Shown: piece after piece, positions 11,936-23,496 of the stretch | Position numbering within the stretch: the stretch's first letter is position 1 | Layout: each line of letters begins with the position of its first letter | DNA from: Podocnemis expansa | Lineage: Eukaryota > Chordata > Testudines > Podocnemididae | Length of the DNA: 64,000 bases | NCBI GenBank assembly: GCA_007922195.1 | Contig: ML681990.1 | Coordinates: 37,148,709 to 37,212,708 of the forward strand | Direction: 5' to 3' | Notes under the pieces: model-generated | The model's database searches: none | The model's input: only the letters and a program-made list of their open reading frames with translations | What the model was told of the DNA's origin: nothing | Program-made: the position numbers and the translations under genes

Positions 11936-14206
11936 TTGCTTTCCTACAAAAGAAAAAAGATACCAAACTGTATAAACTACTATACACCACTACAGAAAAC
12001 AAGAGTGGACACCTACAACCCAGCCAGCAACATTGTTAATCTCTCAAGCTACACTCTTATTCCAGCAGAGGAATCTGTGCTATCTCGGGGACTTTCCTTC
12101 TGCCCCACAACTGCCACACATAAGATAAAATTCTGTGGTGACCTAGAGGCCTACTTTTGCCATCTAAGACTCAAAGAATATTTCCATAGCACCACAGATC
12201 AATGCACTGACACACAGATACCTTCCTCCAGACACTACAAGAAGAAATATTCTTCATGGACTCCTCCAGAGGGTCTAAACAAGAGACATGACTTCTACAT
12301 TGATTGTTTCCACCACCGTGCCAAGGTTGAAATTGTGGACAAACAACATCCTTCACATCATAACCTCAGCCCTGCAGAACGCAATGCCATCCACAGCCTC
12401 AGAAAAAGCTCTGACATTATCATTAAGGAGGCTGACAAAGGAGGTGCAGTTGTCATCATGAATAAATTGGATTATGACCAGGGGGCTTATAAACAACTCT
12501 CCAACACAACATTCTACAGACCACTTTCCTCTGACCCCACTGAGGAATACCAAAAGGAATTACAATGCCTACTCAAGAAACTCCCTAAGACAGCACAGGA
12601 ACATATAAAGACAGAAACACCACCAGAACCGCAGCCAGGGAAGTTCTATTTAGTACCTAAAATCCATAAAAAAGGAAACCCTGGGCGCCCCATCATCTCA
12701 GGCATTGGCACTCTTACTGCCGGCCTATCTGGCTATGTGGACTCCCTCCTCAGACCCTATGTTATCAACATCCCTAGCTATATTCAGGACATCACGGACT
12801 TCCTGAGGAAAATACAGTCCATAGGAGAACTTCCAGAAAATGCCACTATGGCTGTAGAAGCTCTTTACACCAACATCCCACACAAGGATGGATTACAAGC
12901 TATTAGAAGAACCGTCCCAGATGATGCCACAGCACAGCTTGTGACTGAACTTTGTGACTTTGTACTCACCCACAACCACTTCAGATTTGAGGATCATTTA
13001 TATCTCCAAATCAGTGACACTGCTATGGGCACCCGTATGTCCCACACTAGGCCAACATCTTTATGGGCGACTTAGAACAAGGTTTCCTCAAGTCTCATCC
13101 CAAAACACCTCTTCTTTACCTGTGCTACATTGATGACATCTTCATCATTTGGACACATGGCAGGGATGCTCTTGAAGATTTTCACAGAGATTTCAACTAT
13201 TTCCACTCCACCATCAAATTGAGCCTGGAACACTCCACAGGAGATCCACTTTCTTGACACTACAGTACAAATCAGGGATAGACACATCACCACCACCCTG
13301 TACCAAAAACCTACTGATTGGTATAGTTACCTACATCCTTCAAGCTTCCATCCTGAACACACCACATGATCCATTGTCTACAGCCAAGCCCGAAGATATA
13401 ACCGCATCTGCTCTGATGCCTCAGACAGAGACAGACATCTTGAGGATCTCTATCAAGCATTCTTGAAATTTCAGTACCCACCTGGGGAAGTAAGAAAACA
13501 AATTGACAGAGCTAGATGGGTTCCCCGCAGTCATCTACTACGGGAGAGGCACAAGAAAGAATGCAAGAGAACACCACTAGTCACCACATACAACCCTCAA
13601 GTCAGACCTCTGCAACAGATCATTAAGGACCTACAGCCTATTCTAAAAGATGATCCCTCTCTCTCTCAAGCCTTGGGAGACAGATCTCTCCTTGCCTACA
13701 GACAGCCACCCAATCTTAAACAGATACTCACCAGCAACTACAGATCTAACAACAGAAACATTAAAGCAGCCACACACCCCTGCAACAAACCATGCTGCCA
13801 AGTCTGCCCACATATCTGCATAACAAATACCGTCATAGGTCCTAATGAAGCCTGCTACTCCATCAAAGGCTCATTTACCTGCTCATCTACTGATGTGGTC
13901 TATGCCATCATGTGCCAGAAATGCCCCAACACCTTATACATTGGACAAACAGGACGATCGCTGCGCAAAAGGATAAATGAACACAGAGCTGATATCAGAA
14001 ATCAAAGAACAAAGAAACCAGTTGCTGAGCACTTCCATCTTTCTAATCACTCAGTAAATGATTTATTAATGACTGTTGTCAGAGATGTGGCTGGGACATC
14101 AAGACTTCAAAGAGAAACAGCTGAACTCAAACTAATATGCAAGCTAAATTCTGTGAAAGCAGGATTGAATGGAGACTATGGATTCTTTTCCCATTACAAA
14201 GGGTAA
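11936..14206 (+). pseudogene. PLE polyprotein (RT + GIY-YIG), frame-disrupted
   Basis: Penelope RT fused to an endonuclease. The N-terminal part has the PLE signature KEADKGGAVVIMNKLDYD, then KFYLVPKIHKKGNPGRPIIS and LYTNIPH (palm). The palm aspartate motif YIDDIFIIW follows near 13120 in a different frame. One frame change occurs near 13040, just after AMGTRM; the original frame resumes near 13253; an in-frame TGA lies at 13367-13369. The upstream methionine at 11936 is only the first ATG of the open stretch, because coding similarity may begin earlier. No other gene is near. Function in life: target-primed reverse transcription of its own RNA in the nucleus. Confidence 0.85.
13463..14206 (+). 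CDS. PLE GIY-YIG endonuclease fragment, open 247-codon frame
   Basis: C-terminal part of the PLE protein, open without a stop. It starts in the RT-endonuclease linker (FQYPPGEVRKQIDRARWVPR), passes a Cys/His-rich stretch (CNKPCCQVCPHIC, a likely zinc-binding linker), and enters the GIY-YIG domain at about residue 150: YAIMCQKCPNTLYIGQTG, then KRINEHRADI and the metal-ligand region with AELKLICKLNSVKAGLN. It ends DYGFFSHYKG. The frame is intact, but expression as a separate protein is unlikely because the upstream RT is broken. The endonuclease normally nicks the target for priming. Confidence 0.75.
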   Translation: MKFQYPPGEVRKQIDRARWVPRSHLLRERHKKECKRTPLVTTYNPQVRPLQQIIKDLQPILKDDPSLSQALGDRSLLAYRQPPNLKQILTSNYRSNNRNIKAATHPCNKPCCQVCPHICITNTVIGPNEACYSIKGSFTCSSTDVVYAIMCQKCPNTLYIGQTGRSLRKRINEHRADIRNQRTKKPVAEHFHLSNHSVNDLLMTVVRDVAGTSRLQRETAELKLICKLNSVKAGLNGDYGFFSHYKG

Positions 14207-14338
14207 TTTGGCTTCAGGCTTCCCATGGTTTGAGCCTGTAAACTGCTCTGATTTGCTGTTACCTTATGACCTGATCCTATGTTTTATACCCCCTTGCATT
14301 TAGTTTCATTCCTTTCTGTAAGTTCACCCATCTTCAAA

Positions 14339-14380
14339 GCATCTGAGGAAGTGCGATCTTCTCCCATGAAAGCTTCATGC
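14339..14380 (+). ncRNA. Hammerhead-like motif in PLE 3' region (copy 1)
   Basis: gcat + ctgagga (CUGANGA core) + an imperfect stem-loop + gaa + agct + t + catgc. The GCAT and ATGC flanks can pair as stem I, and agct is self-complementary as a minimal stem III. Stem II is damaged (gtgcga opposite tctcccat). Known precedent: hammerhead ribozymes with very short stem III occur in PLE pseudo-LTRs. An extra A after the core and the damaged stem make activity doubtful. Confidence 0.4.
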
Positions 14381-14434
14381 AAAAAATAAATCTATTAGTC
14401 TTCAAGTGCCACACAACTCCTTGTTGTTTTTTCA

Positions 14435-14655
14435 CAATCCAGGTGCCAAATCAAAGAACAGAGAAACCAGTTGCTGAGCACTTCTATCTTCCTAATCACT
14501 CGATGATGGATTTGTTAACGACTGTCGTTAGAGCTGTACCTGGGACATCAAGACTTCAAAGAGAGACAGCTGAACTCGAATTAATATGCAAGCTAAATTC
14601 TGTGAAAGCAGGACTCATTCGAGACTATGGGTTCTTTTCCCATTACAAAAGGTAA
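14435..14655 (+). pseudogene. Tandem duplicate of the PLE C-terminus
   Basis: Second copy of the last ~70 residues of the endonuclease (KPVAEHFYLPNHS ... GFFSHYKR), head to tail with the first and in the same orientation. It is slightly diverged (for example DLLTTVVRAVPGTS against DLLMTVVRDVAGTS). It starts abruptly inside the domain, so it is a 5'-truncated copy forming the pseudo-LTR portion. Confidence 0.8.
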
Positions 14656-14786
14656 TTTGACTTCAGGCTTCCCATGGTTTAAACCTAACAAGTGCTCTGA
14701 TTTGCTGTTACTGTATGACCTGATCATATGTTTTACATCCCTTTGTATTTATTTTCATTCATTCTATAAGTTCACCCATCTTTGAA

Positions 14787-14827
14787 GCATCTGACGAAGT
14801 GGGATTTTCTCCCATGAAAGCTCGTGC
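14787..14827 (+). ncRNA. Hammerhead-like motif in PLE 3' region (copy 2)
   Basis: gcat, then ctgacga, then gtgggattttctcccat as stem II, then gaa, agct, c and gtgc. Stem I pairs G-C, C-G, A-U and U-G. The core CUGANGA and GAA are intact, and the C after agct sits at the cleavage position. One extra A lies between core and stem II. It is 448 bases downstream of copy 1, so the pair would delimit one tail monomer. Confidence 0.5.
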
Positions 14828-14910
14828 GAAAAATAAATCTGTTAGTTTTAAAGTGCCACACGACTCCTTGGTTTTTTTGCTGGACTAGACTAACACGGCT
14901 ATCCCTTTGG

Positions 14911-16189
14911 AAACTGACAAAATTTTAAAAGACATGCATATTGAATTGTGTATATTTAATTGTCCCCTCTTCTTCCCACTTCATATGTTGTCCATTAGCT
15001 CAGATTGTTGAGCTAGGACTATGCCTGCTTCTGCTTTGTATGGTGCTTAGCATGATGATGCCCTGATCCTGATCAGGGCTTCTAGGTGTTGCCATAATAC
15101 AAATAAATCAACATAATTTAAAGTACCCAATTCATCCAATTTTTGTATGTGTACCTAAATCCTCAAATTGTTTGGGTAAAGTATGTGAGGAGAAGGTGGC
15201 ATGTTTGACAGATCTTCTTAACAAAAACTGCAGTAATTGTAACCTTGCACAACTAGTGAAGGAAGCCCCTGGGTGCCCAGAAAATTTCTGGTTTCAGTAC
15301 ATTGGATCTGCTGATAGATGACCATGGTCATCTGAGAACTTGGTTAACAGAGCATTCAAACTGTTTGAATATAGCAGTCAGCTGAACTGATGGAATGCAA
15401 GGTAACATTCAGAACAGGTTATTACTGACTGATCACAATCTGTATGCAATATATTTTCTCATGTAGGCAGATGTGTGAGGTGAGCCAAACAGAGCTGACA
15501 TTTTTAAGATGGATGTTGCTGGAACAGTGGTGTAGGTTAATAGCTACTTTCATTTTCTAAAGTCAGGAATAACCTTGGGGGGAAAAATCTTATATTGCGG
15601 TAAGAGGCCAAATGGGTTTGCCAATTACTTATTAAGTAGGAAGCACATAAAGGTCATCAGTGTAAGATCTGTCCTTTCTGTGTTAATGTTAGTGTGACTT
15701 GGCATCTGACTTGGACTGTGAACGAAACAGCATGACCAATTGGTGTGTAACTGGTATGACAAGAAAGATAAAGGAATATTTTTTGTAACCCTTCTTTTTT
15801 TTATTAATATAAGCCAAATCCTAAAATCTCTCAACTACTGTTTGGAAGCACAATGGAAATCTGATCTACTCAAGAAAGAGCTCTAGGAAGTGGTACAGTA
15901 GTTATTTAGTCTTACCTTAAAGAGGTTATATAACAGGAATAGCAAATTCACTATGTATCTCCTCAACATTTAATACAAACAAAGAAGGCATTTCAACAAT
16001 GTCACTCTCGGATGTGTGCAAGTTAAAAAAAATCCAGTACTTTACAGTGTTTCCACATGTCTAGGGCCCTGCGTGGATATAAATGTGTGTGTAACCCTTC
16101 TGCCAAGACGAGATGGCAGAACAAAGGCCAGGTTCTATATCTAGGGGTTTCCAAATAATGTACAGCACCAACCGTCTCGAGCCGCCGCC
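14911..16189. other. No gene; old amniote repeat-like stretch at 14985-15115
   Basis: 14985-15115 (tgatgatgccctgatcctga; gcttctaggtgttgccataa; ending in caaataaat) resembles an ancient amniote interspersed repeat I cannot name. The remainder is AT-rich with no recognised feature. Confidence 0.35.
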
Positions 16190-17460
16190 CAGTCTTCTAG
16201 GAAATCCTGCACTTTTCCCTGGGCACCCAAAATGGGTAATGCTTCCCTGCTCTCAAGCATGAGTCTGAGTGTAGCATACAGAGCTTTTAATAGTAATAAA
16301 AAGAATGTAAAGACACAGTAGCAAAATCCAATGTTCCCTCTAATTATTCGTAGACTGTGTGTGCAAACAATTTCTTTGTGTGCACAAAAATGTTTGTTTG
16401 TGAGCACCAATAGTAGCACTATTGAATTTTTTTGTGCACACTTTATTTTGTTGTGTGTGCAGGTTTCATGATTGGTGGGCGTGCGCACACGCGCACAGCT
16501 TAGAGGGAACAGAAGCAAAATCGACAATGCTTTGGATAATCAGTGCAGAAACAAGATTCTCACCAAAATCCCACACAGCATAACAGAGTGTATGAACTCA
16601 TCAGCAAAACCAGCACTGATCTAGATAATCAGTGCAGAACAAGGTTCCCAACAAATCCCAGGGTGTGTAGGGAATGTCCCTTACGCCAGTTGTCCTCTGG
16701 CACCACCCACTGGTCACTCACTCTATCCACTGGCACCGTCCCTTGGCTCCACCCGCTGTAAACTGGCTCTGCCCACTTGTTGTTTATGCCATCCAACCCA
16801 CTGCTGGCCGGTCTCAGCATCCATTGGCACCACCTGCTGTCTGCTCCAGCTGTCTGCTCTTCAGTGATTTCAGCTCAGAGAGAGGGAGAGTCTCCTCTCT
16901 CAGTGATTTCAGCTCTCAGAGAGTCACAGCCCTCATCATTTTAGCTTTTAAATACTGCAGACAGCTCCTCTGATCAAAATAACAAAAGAGAGGCTCCACA
17001 AGAAGCCTGGCCATAGATTTGTCTTTTGACAGTGGGGCAGGGGATGAGACAGTGCCTCAGGCATAGCTCTAAATGAGCTAATGCTAATCCCGTCATTTTT
17101 CTGCTTTTCTTAGGCTGAAAGCGGAGAGTTGTTCCCTCTTTCAAGTTTCTTATTGTAATGGTGACTTTTTCACCCTTCAACTAACATAAACAGAGCTTGA
17201 ACAATTAAGAGTAGCACAGTACAAAAGACAGTATTTCACGCTTCTTTTCAGTAAAATTACACCTTCAGTAAAATTATTGACAGATTTGTAACCAAATAAA
17301 CCTAAATACCATTAACCATCATACCCTGCACCCACTATGCTAATACCTAATTGTGCTCTTTGTGCTTATGCTAGTACAGAATCCATGCTGATCAGATGCT
17401 CTCTTTTTCAGCGGGACAGCACAGGTTCTGTGGCTCTAGACCTGCCTTGCATATGAATCT
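16190..17460 (+). repeat. R1 interspersed repeat, copy 1 (LTR-like, family unknown)
   Basis: Colinear with 61415-62432 along about 1 kb: ccctgggcaccc, cttttaatagtaataaaaa, aatcccagggtgtgtaggga, ccactggtcactcac, gacagtggggc and ataccctgcacccac. Upstream 16087-16189 (tgtaacccttctgccaag) may be the true 5' end, which would fit an LTR starting TG, but no LTR pair is seen. No ORF of note. Interrupted by the element at 16329-16514. Confidence 0.7.
16329..16514. mobile_element. hAT-like foldback MITE inside R1
   Basis: Terminal inverted repeats tgttccctctaa (left) and ttagagggaaca (right). The interior is rich in alternating GTGTGC/GCGCAC. Flanked by gcaaaatc on both sides (16321-16328 and 16515-16522), an exact 8-bp duplication. 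The other R1 copy, near 61540-61560, reads aataacaaatatcagc without this insertion. Non-coding. Confidence 0.85.
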
Positions 17461-17619
17461 GCATCTGAAAAGAATGGTCCATGGGTTTGCAGGGCTCTAT
17501 AAGCTTCCTCAGTGAATATTCCTGTGAGATGGCTTAACTGTAGTGTTGTTACAGGTAGCAAACTAAGCCAGAAAAGCTAAATGACTTGACCAAAGTCATC
17601 AGTGACAAATTACGGGCCT
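17461..17619. other. No recognised feature
   Basis: Short spacer after R1. Confidence 0.4.
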
Positions 17620-18132
17620 CCTGCATTGGTGAGTCCTACCTGAGGCCTCACTCAGCGCCCTATCCACCATCGCCTGGGACTGCAGCGTCCCTCCTGTCTA
17701 CAGCCCTGCCCTCTGCAGAAGGGCCAGTGCTTGGGGGGTGGGGGCTAGGGACAGGCCAATCCCAGTCAGGCTGAGAGCCCCGCCCCTCCCCCCACCCCAG
17801 AGTGGCCCATGCATGTGGGACAGCTTCTGGTACAGCCTGGCTGTCCTGGTGGCTGTGCCGTACTGCACAACACACCAGCTGGCCATGCCCCCCAGAGATG
17901 GACTGCCCTGCCGAAGGGCCAGGCAGGAGTGCAGAGCCCAGCTTCTGGGCTGGCCCACCCTGCCCCCAGTGGTAGATTGGCTGGCTCAGGGGTGGGGCTG
18001 GGGTGGGAGAGTAGTGCAGAGCCCAGCCTCTGGCCCAGCACAGCTCTGTTTGCCCCCAGTGCCACATGGTGGAGGGCACCCCATGTTGTGCGGGCCCCTG
18101 GGCCCAGGTCCCAAGCGTTAATCCACCCCTGA
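17620..18132 (-). mobile_element. GC-rich element ending caggggtggattaa
   Basis: A GC-rich block whose right edge reads, on the minus strand, caggggtggattaacgctt, a hAT-type CAGGGG terminus. The left edge is not clear. The long overlapping open frames on both strands (up to 159 codons) come from GC richness and have no domain motif. Confidence 0.45.
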
Positions 18133-19384
18133 AAGTCATGAAATGAGTCTGAGACTTCCGTGCTTCCAGTCTTCGTGCCTCTGCATCCTCATCAGGAAGT
18201 GAAGTTATTCTGTAGGACCCAGCCTTGCAAGGTACTAGGCACTCTCAGCAGCTGGGTACATACTCAAGTGATGAGCTTGTACTACCACCATGCTACTGTA
18301 GCACTGCTATGTTCACCATGCTGGCATTGGGTATGCCTACACGTATGGCAGTCACACCTCGTGAAGGCAAGGTAGACATACCTAGAGGAAACATTGGGTT
18401 GGTTACAGAGCAAGCCTTCTTCTTATGTTAGTTCTTGTGTGATATCCAAGAGACAGTGTCAAAAGATGAAGATCCAAATACTTCTGAGAAGGAGAGGAAC
18501 AAATATACAAATACAAAAGGAACATGACTCTTTCTTAAAAATAAGGAAGTTCATTGCTAGACTATATCAGGATATGTTCCTCATTCAACAGATATGGTTC
18601 AATTTATAGCCTGAAGCACTTTAATAGATTATTCTTACAGTTAATAAGTTATAGTGTGTTTCACCACTTGTGGTTAAAATGTTCCTAATCAATACACTAA
18701 ATATAAAACAAAAGGGCATGTTCACAAAAAAGAGACCTGCCTCTGTGCATACAAAATGAGTAGATAGCTAATTACTGTATTTTCATATCATATGAAAATA
18801 CTATTTGCATGTACAAATTTAACAATGCAAATTTAGATGTAGAGTAAAAATTTAAAATGCCTGAGCACCATTTTTTGTCTGTTTGAAAAGAAGATGTAAG
18901 TATATGAGTCAGTTAAGCAGTGTGAAAAATGTTACCTAAAGGTATTAGCTTCAGTATGGAAATGTGTTTGATACAGGTTTAATACTTCCCCCTTATCAAG
19001 CCCTCTCAGTGATTTTGGAATAATATAAAGTTTTAATCAACATGTTTTAAAAGCTTCCCATGAAAATAATCAAATGAGCCAGACATTAGCTGGTGGTGAT
19101 ATTTTATGTTACACAGATATATTCCCCAAGAGTGGATACTATTTGTGCAATATAAATATCTCAGTTCAGTCAAATTAAAATAGTCATTAACATTTCTAAA
19201 ATGCTATACCAGACAGTCTGTCATCTGAATATGCATAAATGTTGATAATATCCATAAATTTACCATGTAAGCTCTGGAGAGACAAGTTTATTGACACAGT
19301 CATTACTAGTGCTATATTATCTAACAACTTCAGTTATCTGCATCCTTACAGTCTGCATGGAGTTATCAGGAAATACATGTAGCG
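18133..19384. other. No gene or recognised repeat
   Basis: AT-rich DNA; only chance open frames. Confidence 0.5.
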
Positions 19385-19612
19385 ACATTGTTGCTGTACT
19401 GGTCCCAGCCTATTAAAGACAAGATGGGTGAGGACATAATATCTTTTATGGGACCAACATCTTTTGCTGGGGAAGAGAGAGAAACTTTCTGATTTACAAG
19501 GAACTCTTATTCAGTAGGGGTGGACTGGCCTGAAGATGAGCTGTGTGTAAGGGAGAAAACTTGTGTCTCTCTCTCTCCCCCCCCCATCAACATAAGTTGA
19601 TCTCATAGAAGT
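19385..19612. mobile_element. Second PLE-like tail family, head-to-head pair
   Basis: The left half (19385-19490) is in minus orientation: its complement contains 'ataaaagatattatgtcctc'-type sequence, with gttgctgtactggtcccag at the outer end. The right half (19532-19612) is in plus orientation (cctgaagatgagctgtgtgt; aacttgtgtctctct). The same family lies at 46030-46330. The paired opposite orientation matches the PLE tails at 34995 and 43430. Assigning the family to Penelope is inference; no ORF is attached here. Confidence 0.5.
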
Positions 19613-20637
19613 CACCCAACTTGTCTCAGGAAATATGGCATATTGTGGTAAATTTGTCCACAGTTAGAATAACTTTCCCAGTGTACTTACTCTGTATATT
19701 AGATTTATATTTGGCAGAGGCTCTACCACAGTTTAAGAGAAGATTTGTGGCAAGGATTAAGAAAAACAGCCTACAAAGCTCTGCATTCTTACAGGAAACA
19801 ACATGTTTATGCTATTTACAGGCTTGAGATGGGGGAGTGCCTATCTGAGCAAGAGTCGGGGGTGTGGGATGACAATGACTCAATCTAAACAGTGCATGTG
19901 TGGCATGAGTGTATTTGTTCTGAAAGAAACAAAACTTGGGGACTATGAGAGAAGGGTCCTTCAGCTAGGGTGGAATTTTTAAAGCAAAATGGTTCAAATC
20001 ACCAATTTTAATAGTCATTTACATCCACAAGCAGGAAAGCTAGATTTAAATAATTTATTTGAATCATCCTTTATATTTATGGGTTTTTAGTTATTTTTCC
20101 CAAAGAGAAATTCATTCTCATTGATTTAACTGTTAAAAATGTGGATTTGCAGCTAAACCTAGTCTTCAGATGAAAGTACTTTTTGTTTTACATTTTCATC
20201 AACTCTGAAGGTCCATTGCATATATATAAGCAATTTCATACCTTAACACACTTTTTAAACTTTATTTTGTGAGAGAATGGTGAATGAAACATTTATTAGA
20301 TGAGATTTGCCAGGCTGCCATTTGAATGGAAATTGGAATTCAGTTAATATACATCAAAAACAGCATTTTAAAATCTCCCCACCTTGTTTTTATTTATAGA
20401 TTGGGAGAAGAAAACAAATTTTTCCTTTTTCAGCTTCCATTCAGATTCTCAATTTAATATGAACTAGTCCAAATTAAACACCTGTCAAAAAGACTACAGC
20501 CGTCAAAAACTAATTTAGCACTTCAGGAAACTCTGTTTCCAATTTAGTCCCTATTGGTGTTGCCCTCTGCAGAGTGGGAGAGGGTAGTCATAGCTCCCTT
20601 AGTTCCCAGCTCCAGGTCCTCTGGTTGGTGGAAGCTT
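19613..20637. other. No gene or recognised repeat
   Basis: AT-rich; nothing supported. Confidence 0.5.
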
Positions 20638-22193
20638 TGATAACAAACCTTTCTGCTCTGAGTGCTGTTTGGATACATTCAGTAATAGGTGTACATGCCT
20701 GAGCCACCCCCAGCGATGTATTGGAACAGCCCGCTCCTTTCAATTGCCCAAGCAGCCTGTCATTTGCCTTGTTTATCAGCCACTCGCTCGATTAAGACAA
20801 CCTCTTTGTGGACCTCGTTCCACCAGAAAGTGCTCCCACACAGCACTCGGCTACAGAGCAGGAACACCGCTCCTCCATGCCGCCTGCCATGCCAGGGTTC
20901 AGACCTTGTGCTGCCTGTGGCAAGGCCTTCCCACAGGACGATCCCCACAAGAAGTGCCTCTGGTGCCTGGGCAAGGCCCACCTGGTCACTGATTGCTCTA
21001 TCTGCCAGTCCTTTAAACCTAGGACCATTAAAGACAGAGAGCAGTGGCACTGTGCTTTGAGCTTGGAGCAAGTGTAGTAGCCTATCCCTGAAGCTTCGGG
21101 GATACCTTCCGCACTGCGTGCCAGCTCGGTACCAGAGCCATCCCAGTGCAGCTCTCCCAGAGAGCGAAAGACATGTTCGGCATCAGCCTCGGTACCGAAG
21201 CGTTGATACCGCTCAATGTCTGCCCAGGACAGGCAGGAGTCGGTACTGGTGTCCTCCGCCCAGGCACTGCTTCTCCTGCCAATGCCTCCCATCCTGATAC
21301 CACCCAGAAAGAGGGGCAAACCAGCCTTCCTTTGGGGTGCCTGGGCACCCCAAAAAAGGCACCAAACTCCTTCACTGTTTTTGATACTGAGCTCCCCGGT
21401 ACCAGAAGCTGAGGCCCAAGAAGAGGCTCCCGGTACCATTAGGGGACAGAGCCCAAGAGCAGCTCCTCAGGGGTGTATCACTTGGTGCCAGCAGAGATAA
21501 CCAACAAAAGCTCCTATGGTGCCGAAGCTGAGCCCAGCGCAACTCTGGCGATCCCTGAGCCCCAAGGAGGGACCTCTAGGGGAGTAAATGGCCCCGCCTG
21601 TGGTCCTCGGTACTGACACCTTACAAGTACCGACCCCATGAGTGGTCTCCTCAGGAGACTCCACCACTCTCCTGTGGTACCAACCAGCCTAGCCCGGCCC
21701 CATGTCCTCCGGTACCTGACCAGGTCTGGGGGTCCAGGGCTCGATCATATACAGGGGACCTCATGGTGCATGTTGATTTCCTTTGCTGTGTGTGTGTGTG
21801 CTCACGTGGGGTTAGAGGCTCATTCATTCCTAGGAACCAGTGACACTCTATCTGGCCCTGGGCTTATGTCACCTTTGAAGCCCATAACAGTTCCTCTGCA
21901 CCCTAGTGTGCAGGAGATTGCCATAGCGTGATGGCAGACTCCTTGGTCCATCGCTCTGGTCTCGGATACCGTGGGGCAAAAGTACCAGGTCCCTGCAGGA
22001 GATTTTCCCTTTTTTGCCTACCACCCGGTACCATCTCAAGGGATGGTATAAGTGGCCTTAGGTCCTGGACAATTCCCCCATGACTCTCTCCTGAGATCTA
22101 GAGAGGTGGGGGAATTAGACCTGTTAGGCCAGAAGGCTTATTCCTCCTCTGTCTTCCAGCTCAGAATAGCTAACCACCAAGCTCTGGTGGCCA
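20638..22193 (+). mobile_element. DIRS 5' fragment (terminal repeat and gag), plus strand
   Basis: Starts in a DIRS terminal repeat (gctgtttggatacattcagt; cagtaataggtgtaca). About 140 bases of the repeat found at 9723-9900 are missing. The gag reading region follows and stops at 22193, where the foldback element begins. RT, RNase H, recombinase and right terminus are absent. Confidence 0.8.
20889..22193 (+). pseudogene. DIRS gag, truncated and frame-broken
   Basis: Start chosen at the MPGF residues conserved in all four gag copies. N-terminal Cys/His domain: CAACGKAF, DDPHKKCLWCLGKAH, then CSIC (a CxxC...CxxC...H array suited to zinc binding). The Ser/Pro/Ala-rich middle, full of ggtacc and cggtaccga codon runs, is interrupted by frame changes and stops. 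Near 22105-22190 the frame ELDLLGQKAYSSSVFQLRIA matches the C-terminal gag block of the copy at 59230 (KLDLFGRKVYSTGGLQLRIA). Likely role: nucleic-acid-binding structural protein. Confidence 0.75.
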
Positions 22194-23482
22194 GCAATGT
22201 TCCCTGTAGGCTGCGCAGCAGCACAGGCGCACAGCCCCTGGTGCTCCCCTGCACAGGGAACTGCTGCCAGCTGTGCACAGCCTGCAGCCGTGGCTGGAAG
22301 AGACTCTTCCTGCTCTGCCTGGGCCGGTTCCCTATTGGCTGGAACAGTAGCCAGTAGCGTGGTTGCTCCAGTGGCCAGGTAAGGCAGCCCTGAGCGGGAG
22401 GAGAGGGGGAGGGGACAGGCAACCAGAGGCAGCCAACTGCCATGGGGGGAGGAGCTGGGGGTGGGCCATGGACCATTGGGACCAGAGGGTGCTCCCTCCA
22501 CAGTGAGCGTGGAGCAGCCGGCCAAGCCTATCCCTGGTAGTGCCTCCCCAGGGGGTGGAGAGGGCTGGCGCTGAGCTGCGGCATGTGGGGGCAGGGCCCT
22601 GGAGGCGGTCTGCTTGGAAGAGTTTGAGCTGCTTCATCCTCAGGCCCTGGATTGGGCCCATTCAGGCCGGGGGCTCCAGGGACAAAGCGGGCCACTCCAG
22701 GGCCCCAACATCACACACCACAGCTCAGCACCGGCCCTCTCCACCCCCTGGGGAGGTGCGACCAAGGGTGGGCTGGGCTGGCTTCTCTGTGCTTGCTGTG
22801 GGGGGTGCAGCCTCTGGCCCTGATGGTCCACAGCCCCTCCCACTCCTTCCCCCATGGGTGTTGGAAGGGGGGTGGTTAGGCCGGCAGGGGGGACTGGGAC
22901 CCCAGTGAAGGCAGCAGAGGGGGCCTATAGGGGGCCCCCAGTTGCCAAAGGCCGCCTCTGGCTGCCTGTCCACCCCCCCCTCCCCGCCCTCCACTCAGGG
23001 TTCCATTACTTGGCTGCTGGAGCACCCATGCTACTGGCTGCTGTTCTTGCTCTGCCTTCCTGACCCTGCCCACCGGTAAGGTGGCTTGTGCTGGGAAGGG
23101 TTTGGGCCTTGGGGACAGGTGTTTGGGAGGCCAGTAGCTGTGGTGGTGGTGGGCTCAGGCTTTGGGGGGCAGTAGCTGTGGTGGGGGGGGGGGAGGTGTT
23201 TGGGGGTGGTAATTGTGATGGGAGCCAGGCGTTTGGGGGAGCAGTAGCTGGGGTGGGTGAAGGGGGCCTGGACATTTATGTGTCCTCCAATGTCCTCCTT
23301 TTTGTACTTCCCTGTCCTCTTCCCATGCTTTGATATCCGGTAACCCTGTGCCTGGGGCAGTTCCCTATCTGCTGGAAGATTCTGTGCACAGCCAGTAGCA
23401 GTTCCCTGTGTGGTGGAGTGCCAGGGGATGCATCCCCACGCTGCTGCGCAGCCTACAATCAATGACCCCTCTAAGCTGATTT
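22194..23482. mobile_element. GC-rich foldback element (tgttccctnta family)
   Basis: About 1.3 kb with inverted ends. Left: tgtaggctgcgcagcagc, then cagggaactgctgccagctg. Right, in reverse complement: tgtaggctgcgcagcagc, then cagggaactgctactggctg. Related in its terminal motif to the elements at 16329-16514 and 34699-34875. A smaller segment at 23270-23345 (tgtcctccaatgtcctcc ... gatatccggtaacc) is shared with 34265-34330 and may be nested. Long open frames are GC artefacts. It separates the two opposing DIRS fragments. Confidence 0.65.
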
Positions 23483-23496
23483 TGCTACTGAGCAAG

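Larger units (their letters stand above)
11840..14910 (+). mobile_element. Penelope-like element with tandem 3' partial copy
   Basis: Nearly full PLE: reverse transcriptase (11936 to about 13450), GIY-YIG endonuclease (13463-14206), 3' UTR with a hammerhead-like motif (14339-14380), then a head-to-tail 5'-truncated copy of the C-terminus and tail (14435-14910) with a second motif (14787-14827). The final end is 'gactagactaacacggcta', the terminal sequence of PLE tails elsewhere in this window. Tandem and pseudo-LTR arrangements are usual for Penelope elements. The ORF is broken in several places, so this copy is dead. Confidence 0.85.

Noticed and set aside
13254..13466. 70-codon frame as part of the PLE protein
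   Set aside because: It is in a shadow phase. The true PLE residues at this place lie in the frame of 13463-14206, with a TGA at 13367.
17586..18139. 127-159 codon frames on both strands
   Set aside because: GC-rich transposon composition, no recognised domain.
22052..23275. Cluster of 60-130 codon frames as a GC-rich gene
   Set aside because: All six frames are open in part because of GC content; the sequence is a foldback element with inverted ends.
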